A stretch of 38,050 nt of DNA from Lachnospiraceae bacterium (GTDB lineage: Bacteria > Bacillota > Clostridia > Lachnospirales > Lachnospiraceae). The notes beneath the pieces were generated by a model. The model did no database searches. It had not been told where the DNA came from and saw only the letters and a program-made list of their open reading frames with translations. A program made the position numbers and the translations under genes. The stretch's first letter is position 1. Each line of letters begins with the position of its first letter. Shown piece by piece: positions 16,721 to 25,709 of the stretch. The stretch covers positions 1 through 38,050 of the forward strand of contig JAJPWX010000033.1 in the NCBI GenBank assembly GCA_021205755.1. The letters run 5' to 3'.

Positions 16721-16792
16721 CTGGGCTAGCCGGATTCGAACCGGCGAATGCAGGAGTCAAAGTCCTGTGCCTTACCGCTTGGCGATAGCCCA
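16721..16792 (-). tRNA. tRNA-Gln (UUG)
   Basis: Acceptor stem TGGGCTA/TAGCCCA, with the weak first pair typical of tRNA-Gln and discriminator G. The anticodon loop CTTTGAC within CAGGA/TCCTG gives TTG. CCA is not encoded. Confidence 0.95.
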
Positions 16793-16816
16793 TTAAAGGG
16801 TTTTCCTTATAAAAAG

Positions 16817-16891
16817 GGTGGATAAAGGGATTCGAACCCTTGGCCTCCAGAGCCACAATCTGGCGCGCTAACCAGCTGCGCTATACCCACC
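16817..16891 (-). tRNA. tRNA-His (GUG)
   Basis: The gene encodes the extra 5' G(-1) opposite a C discriminator, as bacterial tRNA-His does. The anticodon loop TTGTGGC within CCAGA/TCTGG gives GTG. CCA is not encoded. Confidence 0.95.
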
Positions 16892-16936
16892 ATACTTATT
16901 AACCTTTTACCATATCTGTGAATCTGAAATGGAAAG

Positions 16937-17010
<74 letters not shown>

Positions 17011-17014
17011 AAAA

Positions 17015-17085
17015 AGCGGGTGATGGGAATCGAACCCACGTATCCAGCTTGGAAGGCTGGTGTTCTACCATTGAACTACACCCGC
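17015..17085 (-). tRNA. tRNA-Gly (UCC)
   Basis: Acceptor stem GCGGGTG/CACCCGC with discriminator T, usual for bacterial tRNA-Gly. The anticodon loop CTTCCAA within CCAGC/GCTGG gives TCC. CCA is not encoded. Only four bases separate it from tRNA-Arg. Confidence 0.95.
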
Positions 17086-17104
17086 ATATATATTTACCTG
17101 GCAA

Positions 17105-17179
17105 TCGGGGTGACAGGATTCGAACCTGCGACCTCCTGGTCCCAAACCAGGCGCTCTAGCCAAGCTGAGCCACACCCCG
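17105..17179 (-). tRNA. tRNA-Pro (UGG)
   Basis: Acceptor stem CGGGGTG/CACCCCG with discriminator A. The anticodon loop TTTGGGA within CCTGG/CCAGG gives TGG. First gene of the tRNA operon; CCA is not encoded. Confidence 0.95.
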
Positions 17180-17220
17180 AAACAGCATATCAAGGCGCCC
17201 TTGCGCTTGACGCAAGATGC

Positions 17221-17249
17221 ATTATATTACAGAGCGCCCTGATTGTCAA
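17221..17249 (-). promoter_or_regulatory. Perfect sigma-A promoter of the tRNA operon
   Basis: On the minus strand TTGACA (17244-17249) and TATAAT (17221-17226) are 17 bases apart: both hexamers and the spacing match consensus exactly. The short leader carries a CTTGCG/CGCAAG hairpin before tRNA-Pro. Confidence 0.9.
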
Positions 17250-17331
17250 CTGTTTTTTTTCGCGGAAATTGAATTTTTTTGCTTTCGGAATGGAATTTAC
17301 TTTTTCACTTCAGCAATTTTTTGCTTTACTG

Positions 17332-19170
17332 CTACTCTACGGTAACGCTTTTCGCCAGATTCCTGGGCTTATCCACATCAAGCCCTTTCGCGACAGCTAC
17401 ATAGTAACCAAGCAGCTGCAGCGGAACCACCGCCAGAGAAGCCGCAAAATGCGGATCCGTGCGGGGAATGTATACGGTAAAGTTCACATGATCCTCGATC
17501 GCGTAATTGCCATAGCTGGTCAGGCCAAGGAGATACGCGCCTCGGCTTTGCACCTCGACCATATTGCTGACCGTCTTTTCATAAAGATCATTCTGTGTGA
17601 GCAGGCCAATCACCAGTGTGCCATCCTCAATCAGAGAAATTGTGCCATGCTTCAGTTCCCCTGCCGCATATGCCTCGGAATGGATGTAGCTGATCTCTTT
17701 CATTTTGAGGCTGCCTTCCAGAGAAATCGCGTAGTCAAGCCCCCTGCCAATGAAAAAGATATCTTTTGCGTTCGCGTATTTTGCCGCGAACCACTGCAGG
17801 CGTTCTTTATCATCCAGGATACGAATAATCTTTGCCGGCAATGTTTCCAGCTCTGCAAGCATGGAAGCACACTGCTCTTTCGATAGAGTCTCGCGGACTA
17901 CGCCAAACTGGATGGCCAGCAGATCGCAGGCAATCAGCTGTGTGCTGTAAGCCTTGGTCGTCGCCACCGCTATCTCTGGTCCAGCCATTGTATAGAAAAC
18001 ATGATCTGCCTCACGCGCAATCGAACTGCCAACCACGTTGACAATTGCGAGAGTGCGCAGATGGTTTTCCTTTGCTTTACGCAGGGCAGCCAGGCTGTCC
18101 GCTGTCTCACCGCTTTGGCTGATGATAATCACCAGACCGTCCGGATCCAGAATCTGATTCCGATAGCGGAATTCGCTCGCCAGGTCTACATGTACCGGGA
18201 CACGGGCCAGATCTTCAATCACATACTGCGCCGCCATCCCTACATGATAAGCAGAACCACAGGCCACAATATAAATCTGGCGGACTCCCTGTATAATCTC
18301 ATCAGTAAGGCCGATCGATTCAAAATCAATCATCCCATCCTTTACCACCGAGTGAAGTGTATCTTCCACCGCCTTTGGCTGCTCATGGATCTCTTTCATC
18401 ATAAAATGCTCAAAGCCGCCTTTTTCCGCCGCTTCGGCGTCCCAGTGAATCTCCACGGCAGGATTTTCCACCATATCACCGTTCAGGTCATAAAACTCCA
18501 CTGCGCCTTCTGTGAGTCTGGCCATCTCCAGATTTTCAATGTAATGAATCTGGCGAGTATACTTTAAAATAGCCGGCACATCTGACGCCAGAAATGTCTC
18601 GCCATCCGTCACACCGATGACCATGGGGCTATCTTTTCTCGCCGCGTAGATTTCACCCGGATAGTCTTTGAACATGACCGCCAGGGCATAAGAACCGCGA
18701 ATACGAACCATGGACTTCGCAAGAGCATCAATCGGTCCAACCTGATATTTTTTGTAATAATAATCAATCAGCTTCACCGCGACTTCCGTATCTGTCTCAG
18801 AATAAAACGTATAGCCTTTCCGGAGCAGCTTATCTTTTAATTCCTGATAATTTTCAATAATCCCATTGTGTACTGCCACAACGTCCATATGATCGGAAGC
18901 ATGCGGATGCGCATTGATTTCTGAAGGTTCTCCGTGTGTCGCCCATCGCGTATGTCCCAATCCGCAGGTGCCATATATGGCATTCCCCCCATTCGTCTTC
19001 TCCTCCAGAACTCGCAGACGTCCCTTGGCTTTGACAATTTCCGGATCCTTTTCTCCATTTCGAATTGCAATGCCGGACGAGTCATATCCGCGGTACTCCA
19101 GTTTTGAAAGGCCATCTAAAAGTATCGGGGCAGCCTGCTGTCCGCCTGTGTAACCAACAATTCCACACAT
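17332..19170 (-). CDS. glmS: Glutamine-fructose-6-phosphate aminotransferase (isomerizing)
   Basis: Makes glucosamine-6-phosphate for peptidoglycan and other amino sugars, using glutamine as the nitrogen donor. The 612 residues begin MCGIVGYTGG, so Cys2 becomes the N-terminal nucleophile of the class II glutaminase domain. Two SIS domains follow (SQSGETADSLAALRKAK; FFIGRGLDYAISLEGSLKMKE), and the protein ends DKPRNLAKSVTVE as the family does. AAGGAAAAGG precedes ATG. Only 45 bases separate it from cbiC, leaving no room for a glmS ribozyme. It probably depends on the cob-run transcript or an internal promoter. Confidence 0.96.
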   Translation of the reverse strand: MCGIVGYTGGQQAAPILLDGLSKLEYRGYDSSGIAIRNGEKDPEIVKAKGRLRVLEEKTNGGNAIYGTCGLGHTRWATHGEPSEINAHPHASDHMDVVAVHNGIIENYQELKDKLLRKGYTFYSETDTEVAVKLIDYYYKKYQVGPIDALAKSMVRIRGSYALAVMFKDYPGEIYAARKDSPMVIGVTDGETFLASDVPAILKYTRQIHYIENLEMARLTEGAVEFYDLNGDMVENPAVEIHWDAEAAEKGGFEHFMMKEIHEQPKAVEDTLHSVVKDGMIDFESIGLTDEIIQGVRQIYIVACGSAYHVGMAAQYVIEDLARVPVHVDLASEFRYRNQILDPDGLVIIISQSGETADSLAALRKAKENHLRTLAIVNVVGSSIAREADHVFYTMAGPEIAVATTKAYSTQLIACDLLAIQFGVVRETLSKEQCASMLAELETLPAKIIRILDDKERLQWFAAKYANAKDIFFIGRGLDYAISLEGSLKMKEISYIHSEAYAAGELKHGTISLIEDGTLVIGLLTQNDLYEKTVSNMVEVQSRGAYLLGLTSYGNYAIEDHVNFTVYIPRTDPHFAASLAVVPLQLLGYYVAVAKGLDVDKPRNLAKSVTVE

Positions 19171-19215
19171 ATCCTTTTCCTTTCCTTAAAAACCCCAGCC
19201 GTTCCAATCAACAAA

Positions 19216-19908
19216 CTATCTGCTTCCGTCCAGCTCATATAACAGCGCGTTACAGATACAGGCAGCAACATTACTCCCGCCTTTCCGTCCCCGCGCCACA
19301 ATATACGGAACATCCGTCTGCATAATCAATTCCTTGGACTGCACAACATTGACGAATCCGACCGGCACGCCAATAACCAGCTTTGGATGAATCCTGCCGT
19401 CCCGGATCAGTTCATACAGGCGAATCAGAGCGGTAGGCGCATTGCCAACCGCGTAGATCAGCGGATGCGTCAGCGCTGCCGCTTTCTCCACACAGACGGA
19501 AGCTCTTGTCACACCGCGTGCTTTAGCCTCCCTCGCCACATCCTCGTCCGCCATAAAGCAGTGTGCCTCACAGCCAGCCTTTTTCAGGCTGGGCTTGTTG
19601 ATGCCGGAAAGAGCCATGTTCGTGTCAGTAATAATCCAGGCGCCGCCTCTCAGCGCTTCCAGAGCTGCTTCAACCGCGCCGTCCGAAAAGCAAAGGGTGT
19701 CCAGATAATCAAAATCTGCCGAAGTATGTATCACGCGTTTGATGATCATCGCCCGATTATCATCCGGAATCCGATCCCCGGCTTCCCGTGAGATAATCGC
19801 AAAGCTGCGGCGCTCAATCTCCATCGGGCTAAGACGTTCGATGTCATCCAGGGAAACCTTATTTCCCCCAAATTCCGACGGTGTCGCCAGCTTATCTGCC
19901 CTGTCCAT
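19216..19908 (-). CDS. cbiC: Precorrin-8X methylmutase (CbiC/CobH)
   Basis: Moves the methyl group from C-11 to C-12 of the corrin precursor to give cobyrinic or hydrogenobyrinic acid. The 230-residue protein holds the family landmarks RVIHTSADFDY (catalytic His region), IITDTNMALSGI, YAVGNAPTALIRLYEL and GVPVGFVNVVQSKE. I choose the ATG at 19908 because GGAGG lies seven bases upstream; an ATG at 19932 has no such site. It follows the aldolase-like gene by 31 bases. It is the only corrin-ring rearrangement enzyme in the window, so the other cbi ring genes must be elsewhere. Confidence 0.92.
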   Translation of the reverse strand: MDRADKLATPSEFGGNKVSLDDIERLSPMEIERRSFAIISREAGDRIPDDNRAMIIKRVIHTSADFDYLDTLCFSDGAVEAALEALRGGAWIITDTNMALSGINKPSLKKAGCEAHCFMADEDVAREAKARGVTRASVCVEKAAALTHPLIYAVGNAPTALIRLYELIRDGRIHPKLVIGVPVGFVNVVQSKELIMQTDVPYIVARGRKGGSNVAACICNALLYELDGSR

Positions 19909-19939
19909 GCCATTTCCTCCATTCCCGCACATATACGTC

Positions 19940-20914
19940 TCAATCCTGAGCCACTACCTCACGGTAAAACTCTGCGTAATCGCTCCGTCCTTCCTTGGTG
20001 AATGCAATTGCAGTACGCGGATGCTGGTTCAAAAGGCCGGTCATCAGGTACTGCAGATCATAGCCCCAGACAACCCCCTCTTTTTTTAATTTTCCAATCC
20101 ATTCATCGACAAACTGGATGGCCGGGAACACCTTATATTTCGGATTGCGCAAAAAGCCGAGCAAAAGCTCCATCGCACAGTTACCTGCTCCTCGTCCCAT
20201 CCCCGCATAGGTACCATCCAGCCAATCCGCACCGTCACCAACCGCCTCGATCGTGTTCGCAAACGCCAGCTGCTGATTGTTGTGAGCATGTATGCCGACT
20301 TTCTTTCCGTATTTCGCGGCAAAATTCATATAAATGTCTGCGATCCTTGCAATCTGTTCCGGATAAAGAGATCCATAGCTGTCCACGATATAGCAGACAT
20401 CCACAGGCGTTTTCCCAAGCAAATCAAGAGCTACTTCCAGATCCCCCTCCTGCGCATTTGAGATTGCCATAATGTTACAGCTGGTCTCATATCCTTTCGC
20501 GTATGCGTCTTCAATCATATCAATTGCGCCAGGCATGGTATTTAAATAAGTAGCAACACGAATCAGATCAATCGGGCTGTCGGAGCGATTGATGATATCC
20601 GTCCTATAATCACAGCGTCCAACATCCGCCATTACCGAAATCTTCAAATCCGTATTGTTCTCTCCTACAATAGCACGAATGTCATCGTCACTGCTGAATT
20701 TCCACTTCCCGAACTTGTTTGGATCGAACATCTCGCGGGAAGCCTTGTAGCCAAACTCCATATAGTCGACTCCCGCCCGGATATTTGCCTGATACAGTGC
20801 ACGTACAAAGTCATCTGTAAAATAAAAATCATTCACCAGCCCGCCATCGCGCAAGGTTGCATCTACTACCCGCACACTTTCGCGGTATTCTATCAGTTTT
20901 GATCTCTCTTTCAT
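19940..20914 (-). CDS. DRE-TIM metallolyase (aldolase/HMGL-like) in the cobalamin run
   Basis: TIM-barrel enzyme of the DRE-TIM metallolyase superfamily, closest in motif to 4-hydroxy-2-oxovalerate aldolase and HMG-CoA lyase-like proteins. In the 324 residues, VDATLRDGG (17-25) is the metal- and substrate-binding signature, IHAHNNQQLAFAN supplies the HxH metal ligands, and GTYAGMGRGAGNCAMELLL is a family glycine motif. The C-terminal communication domain of dehydrogenase-coupled aldolases is missing. It lies between cobQ (63 bases) and cbiC (31 bases) on the same strand, with no partner dehydrogenase nearby. Its reaction is unknown; a role in a side branch of B12 synthesis or lower-arm supply is inference only. 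Confidence 0.8.
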   Translation of the reverse strand: MKERSKLIEYRESVRVVDATLRDGGLVNDFYFTDDFVRALYQANIRAGVDYMEFGYKASREMFDPNKFGKWKFSSDDDIRAIVGENNTDLKISVMADVGRCDYRTDIINRSDSPIDLIRVATYLNTMPGAIDMIEDAYAKGYETSCNIMAISNAQEGDLEVALDLLGKTPVDVCYIVDSYGSLYPEQIARIADIYMNFAAKYGKKVGIHAHNNQQLAFANTIEAVGDGADWLDGTYAGMGRGAGNCAMELLLGFLRNPKYKVFPAIQFVDEWIGKLKKEGVVWGYDLQYLMTGLLNQHPRTAIAFTKEGRSDYAEFYREVVAQD

Positions 20915-20977
20915 CTGTCATTTTCTCCTCTTACTATTCGTATTTTTGCAGCTCTCAAGTTTTCTTTTTCCTTTGCC

Positions 20978-22558
20978 CTATACCCCTGCCTCAAGAATCC
21001 CATAAATCGTATTCATATCCAGGTTGGAGCGCAGCCCGTCCGCGAGCAAATCATACTGTGTCTCTTTAAATGCCGCGAAATCCACGGCTTTCCCCATCTG
21101 TTCGGCAACTCCCTTCGCCTTTGCCAGAGAACGCACGACTGCGGTCGCCACCTCTTCCCGGTCAAAAATGCCATGTACATAAGTACCATAAACATTGCCC
21201 TGCCATGCGCCTTCCTGTTTTCTCTCACCGGTAAGAACATTCTCAATGGAAGTAAGTGAGGCGGGCGCGGTCCGGACTGGCATCCCGCTAAGCTCCTGCG
21301 CTCCGCTGTCAGAAGGATTCGCTGGCCAGGAGCGCCCCATATGAATTTCATATCCATATAGAGGAATCCCGGACAATTCGGAAAGGACACCTCCCGGAGA
21401 AAGGAATCTCCCTTCCACACGGGTCCGCGCTTTTTCACTTTCAAAAGCGGTGTCCATGTCAAGCAGCCCCATGCCGCGAATCGTCCCGCCTTCCTCAACG
21501 CCTTCCGCATCGGTGATTGTACGGCCAAGCATCTGATAGCCGCCGCAAACGCCAAAAATCACAGTGCCTGCCTTCTGCGCCTTGAGAATTGCCGCTTCCA
21601 GCCCATTCTGTCTCATCCACAGCAGATCCCGCATCGTATTTTTCGTTCCCGGCAGAAGAATCATATCCGGCTGCCCAAGCTGGCGGACAGACGAAACATA
21701 ACGCACAGAAACATTCTCCACACTCTCAAATACATTAAAATCTGTAAAATTAGAAATACGCGGAAAACGAATCACCGCCAGGTCGATGAGCGGTACACCT
21801 TCTGTGCCGCTCATCTGCGCAGTTCCATTGTTTTCCAGTCTCTCGCTCAGGGAATCTTCATCCTCCAGACTGACATGCAGATAGGGCGTCACTCCGACCA
21901 CCGGAATCCCGGTCAACTGTTCAAGCATCTCCACACCCGGATCCAGAATCGTCTTATCTCCGCGGAATTTATTAATAATCAGCCCTTTGATCAGATCCTT
22001 TTCTTCTTTTTCCAGAAGCTCCGTCGTCCCGTAAAGCTGCGCAAATACGCCGCCGCGGTCAATATCTCCCACCAGCAGGACAGGCGCTTTTGCCAGCTTC
22101 GCCATTCCCATATTGACAATATCATCCTGCTTCAGATTGATCTCAGCGGGGCTGCCCGCGCCTTCAATCACAATGATATCGTATGCCCGGTCCAGTGTAT
22201 CATATGCTTTCCTGATTTCCGGAATCAGGCTTTTCTTCATTTTAAAATAATCGCGCGCATTCATGGTGCCAAGCACCTCACCATTCACAATGACCTGCGA
22301 GCCAATGTCATTGGTCGGCTTCAGAAGAATCGGGTTCATTGCGACCACCGGCTCCACACCAGCTGCCTCAGCCTGCATCACCTGTGCGCGCCCCATTTCC
22401 AGGCCTTCCTTTGTAATGAACGAATTCAACGCCATGTTCTGTGATTTAAAAGGAGCCACACGATATCCATCCTGACGGAAAATCCGGCAGAGTCCTGCTG
22501 CTACCACACTTTTACCAACGTTTGACATCGTGCCCTGAATCATAATTGCTTTCGCCAT
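20978..22558 (-). CDS. cobQ: Cobyric acid synthase (CbiP/CobQ)
   Basis: Amidates four carboxylates of adenosylcobyrinic acid a,c-diamide with glutamine. The 526 residues start with the dethiobiotin-synthetase-like ATPase domain [26 protein letters not shown], continue with [13 protein letters not shown] and [13 protein letters not shown], and end in a class I-like glutaminase domain with the Cys in [11 protein letters not shown] and the His in GTYVHGIFD. Its start overlaps the end of cobD by 47 bases, a sign of translational coupling. Length and motifs fit CobQ rather than the cobyrinate synthase CbiA. Confidence 0.96.
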   Translation of the reverse strand: MAKAIMIQGTMSNVGKSVVAAGLCRIFRQDGYRVAPFKSQNMALNSFITKEGLEMGRAQVMQAEAAGVEPVVAMNPILLKPTNDIGSQVIVNGEVLGTMNARDYFKMKKSLIPEIRKAYDTLDRAYDIIVIEGAGSPAEINLKQDDIVNMGMAKLAKAPVLLVGDIDRGGVFAQLYGTTELLEKEEKDLIKGLIINKFRGDKTILDPGVEMLEQLTGIPVVGVTPYLHVSLEDEDSLSERLENNGTAQMSGTEGVPLIDLAVIRFPRISNFTDFNVFESVENVSVRYVSSVRQLGQPDMILLPGTKNTMRDLLWMRQNGLEAAILKAQKAGTVIFGVCGGYQMLGRTITDAEGVEEGGTIRGMGLLDMDTAFESEKARTRVEGRFLSPGGVLSELSGIPLYGYEIHMGRSWPANPSDSGAQELSGMPVRTAPASLTSIENVLTGERKQEGAWQGNVYGTYVHGIFDREEVATAVVRSLAKAKGVAEQMGKAVDFAAFKETQYDLLADGLRSNLDMNTIYGILEAGV

Positions 22559-23828
22559 CCGCTGTTCGCCCCTCTCTTTTGCTTCCCTGCACCATTGCTT
22601 CCAGCAGTGCTTCGTTTTCAGCCTGACTCCTCACGCAAACACGAAAATACGCTTTCCCGTCTCCGGTGCGCTCCAATCCCGGAAAATTACTGCAATCCCG
22701 GATCAGAAACCCCTGCTTCAGGCAATACTCCGCCAGATTCTCCGGCCCCCGAAGCAACAGGAAATTGACACTTGACGGAAACACTTCGTAGCCCGCTTCT
22801 TTCAGTACTGCTGCCATCTGCCCGCGATTGACCGCCACAAGCCGCGCACTTTCTCTGGCAAATTCACGTTCACGGGTCGCCGCGCGCGCTGTCTCCTGCG
22901 CCACCAGGGATACATTCCATGGCTGCAGAAGCCGCCGCATCTGAGCAAGCAGCTGCCGATTGCTGCACAAACCATAGCCAAAACGGATCCCAGGAAGCGC
23001 GTATATTTTCGTAAATGATCGAATGACAAATATACCTGGCATTTCCGGAACCACACAGGCTCCCGAAAATGTATGCGCCTGATCTTCTTCACTGAGGAAG
23101 TCCAGAAAACTCTCATCCAACACCAGAAGAATCTGCTTTTTGGCACACAATTCTATCAATGCCCGCAATATCTCACACGCAATCACGCAGCCTGTCGGGT
23201 TGTTCGGATTGCCAAGAATGATCATCTTCCGCTCATTGTCACAGTCAGCTCTTTCCCGCCCTGGTATTGCCCCTTGCGGAAAATTGTCCGTATCAGAAAC
23301 CTGCAGCGGTTCCGCATCTTCTGCAAACCTCGCAGCAGCATCCAGGAAATCTTTGCCCAGAACAAACTTCTGTCTGGCCCGCAGCGCGTACCGGGTAATC
23401 AAACAGCCGCATGTCTCCAATGCCTGCTCATACTCGTAAAAAGATGGAATTGCCAGCAGTGCCCTCTGCGGACGATAGGCGCCCGCAAGTGCAAACATCA
23501 GCTCAGCCGCCCCGTTCCCACAGATAATCTGTTCGGGGTTCAGCTTCTGTCTGTCAAAACCCCCCCGGTCGTCCCCCATCACTGCGCTGACAGCCTTAGC
23601 AGCGTGTTTCTTTCCTGTCATCTCCGCTGCCTGCGGACACTCATTCTCATAATCTGCCAGTGTCTGCCGCAGTGCGCGGCAATCCGGATCCGGGTAATGC
23701 ACCGATAAATCCACCGCACGGATTGCTGCCTCGCGCACCTTGCCGGGCATCCCCTGAAAATTAATATTTGCGGAAAAATCTCTGACTCCACTGTATGTAT
23801 AGACATCTCCGCCATGCTTATGCGCCAT
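22512..23828 (-). CDS. cobD: L-threonine-O-3-phosphate decarboxylase (CobD type)
   Basis: PLP enzyme of the histidinol-phosphate aminotransferase fold that makes (R)-1-aminopropan-2-ol phosphate, the linker of the nucleotide loop. In the 438 residues the N-terminal [19 protein letters not shown] is typical of CobD. GNPNNPTG (206-213) and [10 protein letters not shown] bind PLP, and K274 in [11 protein letters not shown] is the Schiff-base lysine. It is longer than usual because of two hydrophilic inserts at about 62-97 and 171-200. The threonine kinase needed for its substrate is not in the window. A TATAAT lies about 100 bases upstream without a good -35, so an internal promoter is possible. 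Confidence 0.88.
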   Translation of the reverse strand: MAHKHGGDVYTYSGVRDFSANINFQGMPGKVREAAIRAVDLSVHYPDPDCRALRQTLADYENECPQAAEMTGKKHAAKAVSAVMGDDRGGFDRQKLNPEQIICGNGAAELMFALAGAYRPQRALLAIPSFYEYEQALETCGCLITRYALRARQKFVLGKDFLDAAARFAEDAEPLQVSDTDNFPQGAIPGRERADCDNERKMIILGNPNNPTGCVIACEILRALIELCAKKQILLVLDESFLDFLSEEDQAHTFSGACVVPEMPGIFVIRSFTKIYALPGIRFGYGLCSNRQLLAQMRRLLQPWNVSLVAQETARAATREREFARESARLVAVNRGQMAAVLKEAGYEVFPSSVNFLLLRGPENLAEYCLKQGFLIRDCSNFPGLERTGDGKAYFRVCVRSQAENEALLEAMVQGSKREGRTADGESNYDSGHDVKRW

Positions 23829-23952
23829 ACATCAACATCTTTCTTTCGGGGTCATACACGAATCAAGCGGAAAGCGTTCTCGACCGCTGCATATATGACT
23901 TGTCACATTTTTACCCACCGTGGTCGATTATACCTTATTTCCCACAAAAAAG

Positions 23953-24528
23953 CTACCCATTTTCATATCTGCTTCTGAAATCGTCATCTTCAAACAGTCT
24001 TTCAATCCTTTGACGCGTCTCTTTCACCAGGCGATGATCCGTTCCAGAGGCATTGATTCCGATCACTACTGCCCCATCCTCTACAATCGAAGGAAACTGA
24101 AAGTCACATTGCTTCGCATCCGTACAGACATTCACCGGAATCTCCCGCGCCTGACAGAGTGCGCCGATGCGGGCATTCAATCCGGCGTCATCGGTTGCTG
24201 CAAGCACAAAATCCTTTTGGTTTAAATCGGATTCCGCGAACGGTTTTTCAAAAACGATAAGGCGGGTACCGGCAATCTCCATATCTCCTATGGGTATTCC
24301 GTATTCCGCGATCTCGCCAGTATTTTCCCGTTCCCTGCCTGATTTTTTTCTGAAATCCAGGCCATCCGGAGAAACTCTGCTGCCAAATTCCATCGGAACC
24401 TTCAACGCCACTACCGTTATCTGCCCAGCAAATCCGCACAGTGCACGAATTCTGCGGGACGCAATCGTGCCCGCTCCGACCACTAAAATCTCTTTTTCTG
24501 ACAAATCCAGAAATAAGGGGAAGTACAT
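23953..24528 (-). CDS. Precorrin-2 dehydrogenase (SirC/CysG N-terminal type)
   Basis: NAD-dependent oxidation of precorrin-2 to sirohydrochlorin, feeding siroheme and anaerobic B12 synthesis. The 191-residue protein starts MYFPLFLDLSEKEILVVGAGTIASRRIRAL with the Rossmann GxGxxA motif. It later shows DFVLAATDDAGLNARIGALCQAREIPVNVCTDAKQCDFQFPSIV, the family's conserved dimerisation and active-site stretch. The middle (about 50-100) is expanded relative to minimal SirC proteins. GGAGG seven bases before ATG sets the start; further upstream the frame is open without homology. It lies between cbiB and cobD. A chelatase fusion is absent. Confidence 0.87.
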   Translation of the reverse strand: MYFPLFLDLSEKEILVVGAGTIASRRIRALCGFAGQITVVALKVPMEFGSRVSPDGLDFRKKSGRERENTGEIAEYGIPIGDMEIAGTRLIVFEKPFAESDLNQKDFVLAATDDAGLNARIGALCQAREIPVNVCTDAKQCDFQFPSIVEDGAVVIGINASGTDHRLVKETRQRIERLFEDDDFRSRYENG

Positions 24529-24617
24529 ACTCCATCCTCCACGGGAAGCTTTCCCACCACACATTCCATTGCTCCGGAAATGGCATTCCGAAAACCCTGC
24601 TTTCTGTCAGCACAGTT

Positions 24618-25709
24618 CTATGCGAAAACTCCGGCCATAGCCCACAAAAGTACAGCCTTTGCCACGCTCAAAACAGCCAGAGACAGTATGGAAGCCGTCA
24701 CCATCAGCCGGTTCACCCGCACAATATCCTCCCGCTCAATGGGGCGGTCGTCATCTCCAATATAAGGCTTTTTATACAGTTTCCCAAAATAGTACGCATC
24801 ACCGGCAAGCTGCACATGCAGCGCTCCAGCAGCCGCAGATTCGGTCTGCGCAGAATTCGGGCTTGCATGGTTTCGGCGGTCGCGCCGCCAGATTTTCCAC
24901 GCATTTTTCCCATCCAGTCCCGCCAGAGGTGCTGCCAAAACCAGCATCAGAGCTGCCAGTCTGGCCGGTATATAGTTCACTACATCGTCCAGTTTTGCCG
25001 CAAAGCGGCCAAAATACAGGTATTTTTCATTCTTATAGCCAACCATGGAATCCATCGTATTGATGCTTTTGTAAAAAAATCCCAGCACGCCGCCGCCAAG
25101 CATCATATAGACCATCGGCGCAAAAACGCCATCGGAAAAATTTTCCGCCACCGTCTCGACCGCAGCTTTCACTACCCCGGTTTCCGTAAGCGCCTGCGTG
25201 TCGCGGCCGACAATCCGTGCCACGGCCTTTCGTCCTGCTTCCAGGCCGTCCGTCTCCAGCGTACGTTTAACATTCATGCTCTCTTTTTTCAGTGATTTTA
25301 CCGCCAAGAGGAAAAAGCACATCACCGCTTCCACGGCCACGCCCAGCCAATAATGGATATGGTAGCACACAAACAGCAGCAGCGCCGGAATTCCAGTTGA
25401 AATCGCGATAACCAGAACCGCCATCAGCACGCCGCCAGCAAATTCGCCGCAGAACCCGCGGTGCACAACCGCCGCCGAAGCTTCTCCTGCATCCTCATCA
25501 GAACGCGATGCACTCCTCAAACCTTTCCCTGCATCCCCCTCCGAACCCGTCCTGCACAGTGGACGGATCTTCTTTTCCAGCTTTGCAATCAGATTTCCAA
25601 TCAGGCAAATCGGATGCAGAGGAGTGGATGGATCCCCGAAAATGAAATCCAGCACAAAGCCGGCCAGAACCGCTATCAGCGATCCGGTCAGATAAGTAAA
25701 CATATTCAT
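24618..25709 (-). CDS. cbiB: Adenosylcobinamide-phosphate synthase (CbiB)
   Basis: Integral membrane enzyme that attaches the aminopropanol (phosphate) linker to adenosylcobyric acid. The 363 residues show the N-terminal signature FIFGDPSTPLHPICLIGNLIA, several hydrophobic helices, DGVFAPMVYMMLGGGVLGFFYKSINTMDSMVGYKNEKY, and the C-terminal AGALHVQLAGDAYYFGKLYKKPYIGD. A hydrophilic insert of about 35 residues (52-86, Gly/Ser/Asp/Arg-rich) follows the first helix and is unusual. Its ATG overlaps the cobU stop as ATGA, so the two are translationally coupled. CobD, encoded three genes on, makes its co-substrate. Confidence 0.94.
   Translation of the reverse strand: MNMFTYLTGSLIAVLAGFVLDFIFGDPSTPLHPICLIGNLIAKLEKKIRPLCRTGSEGDAGKGLRSASRSDEDAGEASAAVVHRGFCGEFAGGVLMAVLVIAISTGIPALLLFVCYHIHYWLGVAVEAVMCFFLLAVKSLKKESMNVKRTLETDGLEAGRKAVARIVGRDTQALTETGVVKAAVETVAENFSDGVFAPMVYMMLGGGVLGFFYKSINTMDSMVGYKNEKYLYFGRFAAKLDDVVNYIPARLAALMLVLAAPLAGLDGKNAWKIWRRDRRNHASPNSAQTESAAAGALHVQLAGDAYYFGKLYKKPYIGDDDRPIEREDIVRVNRLMVTASILSLAVLSVAKAVLLWAMAGVFA

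Noticed and set aside
19171-19215. glmS ribozyme upstream of glmS
   Set aside because: The gap is only 45 bases and contains just a ribosome-binding site; the ribozyme needs well over 100.
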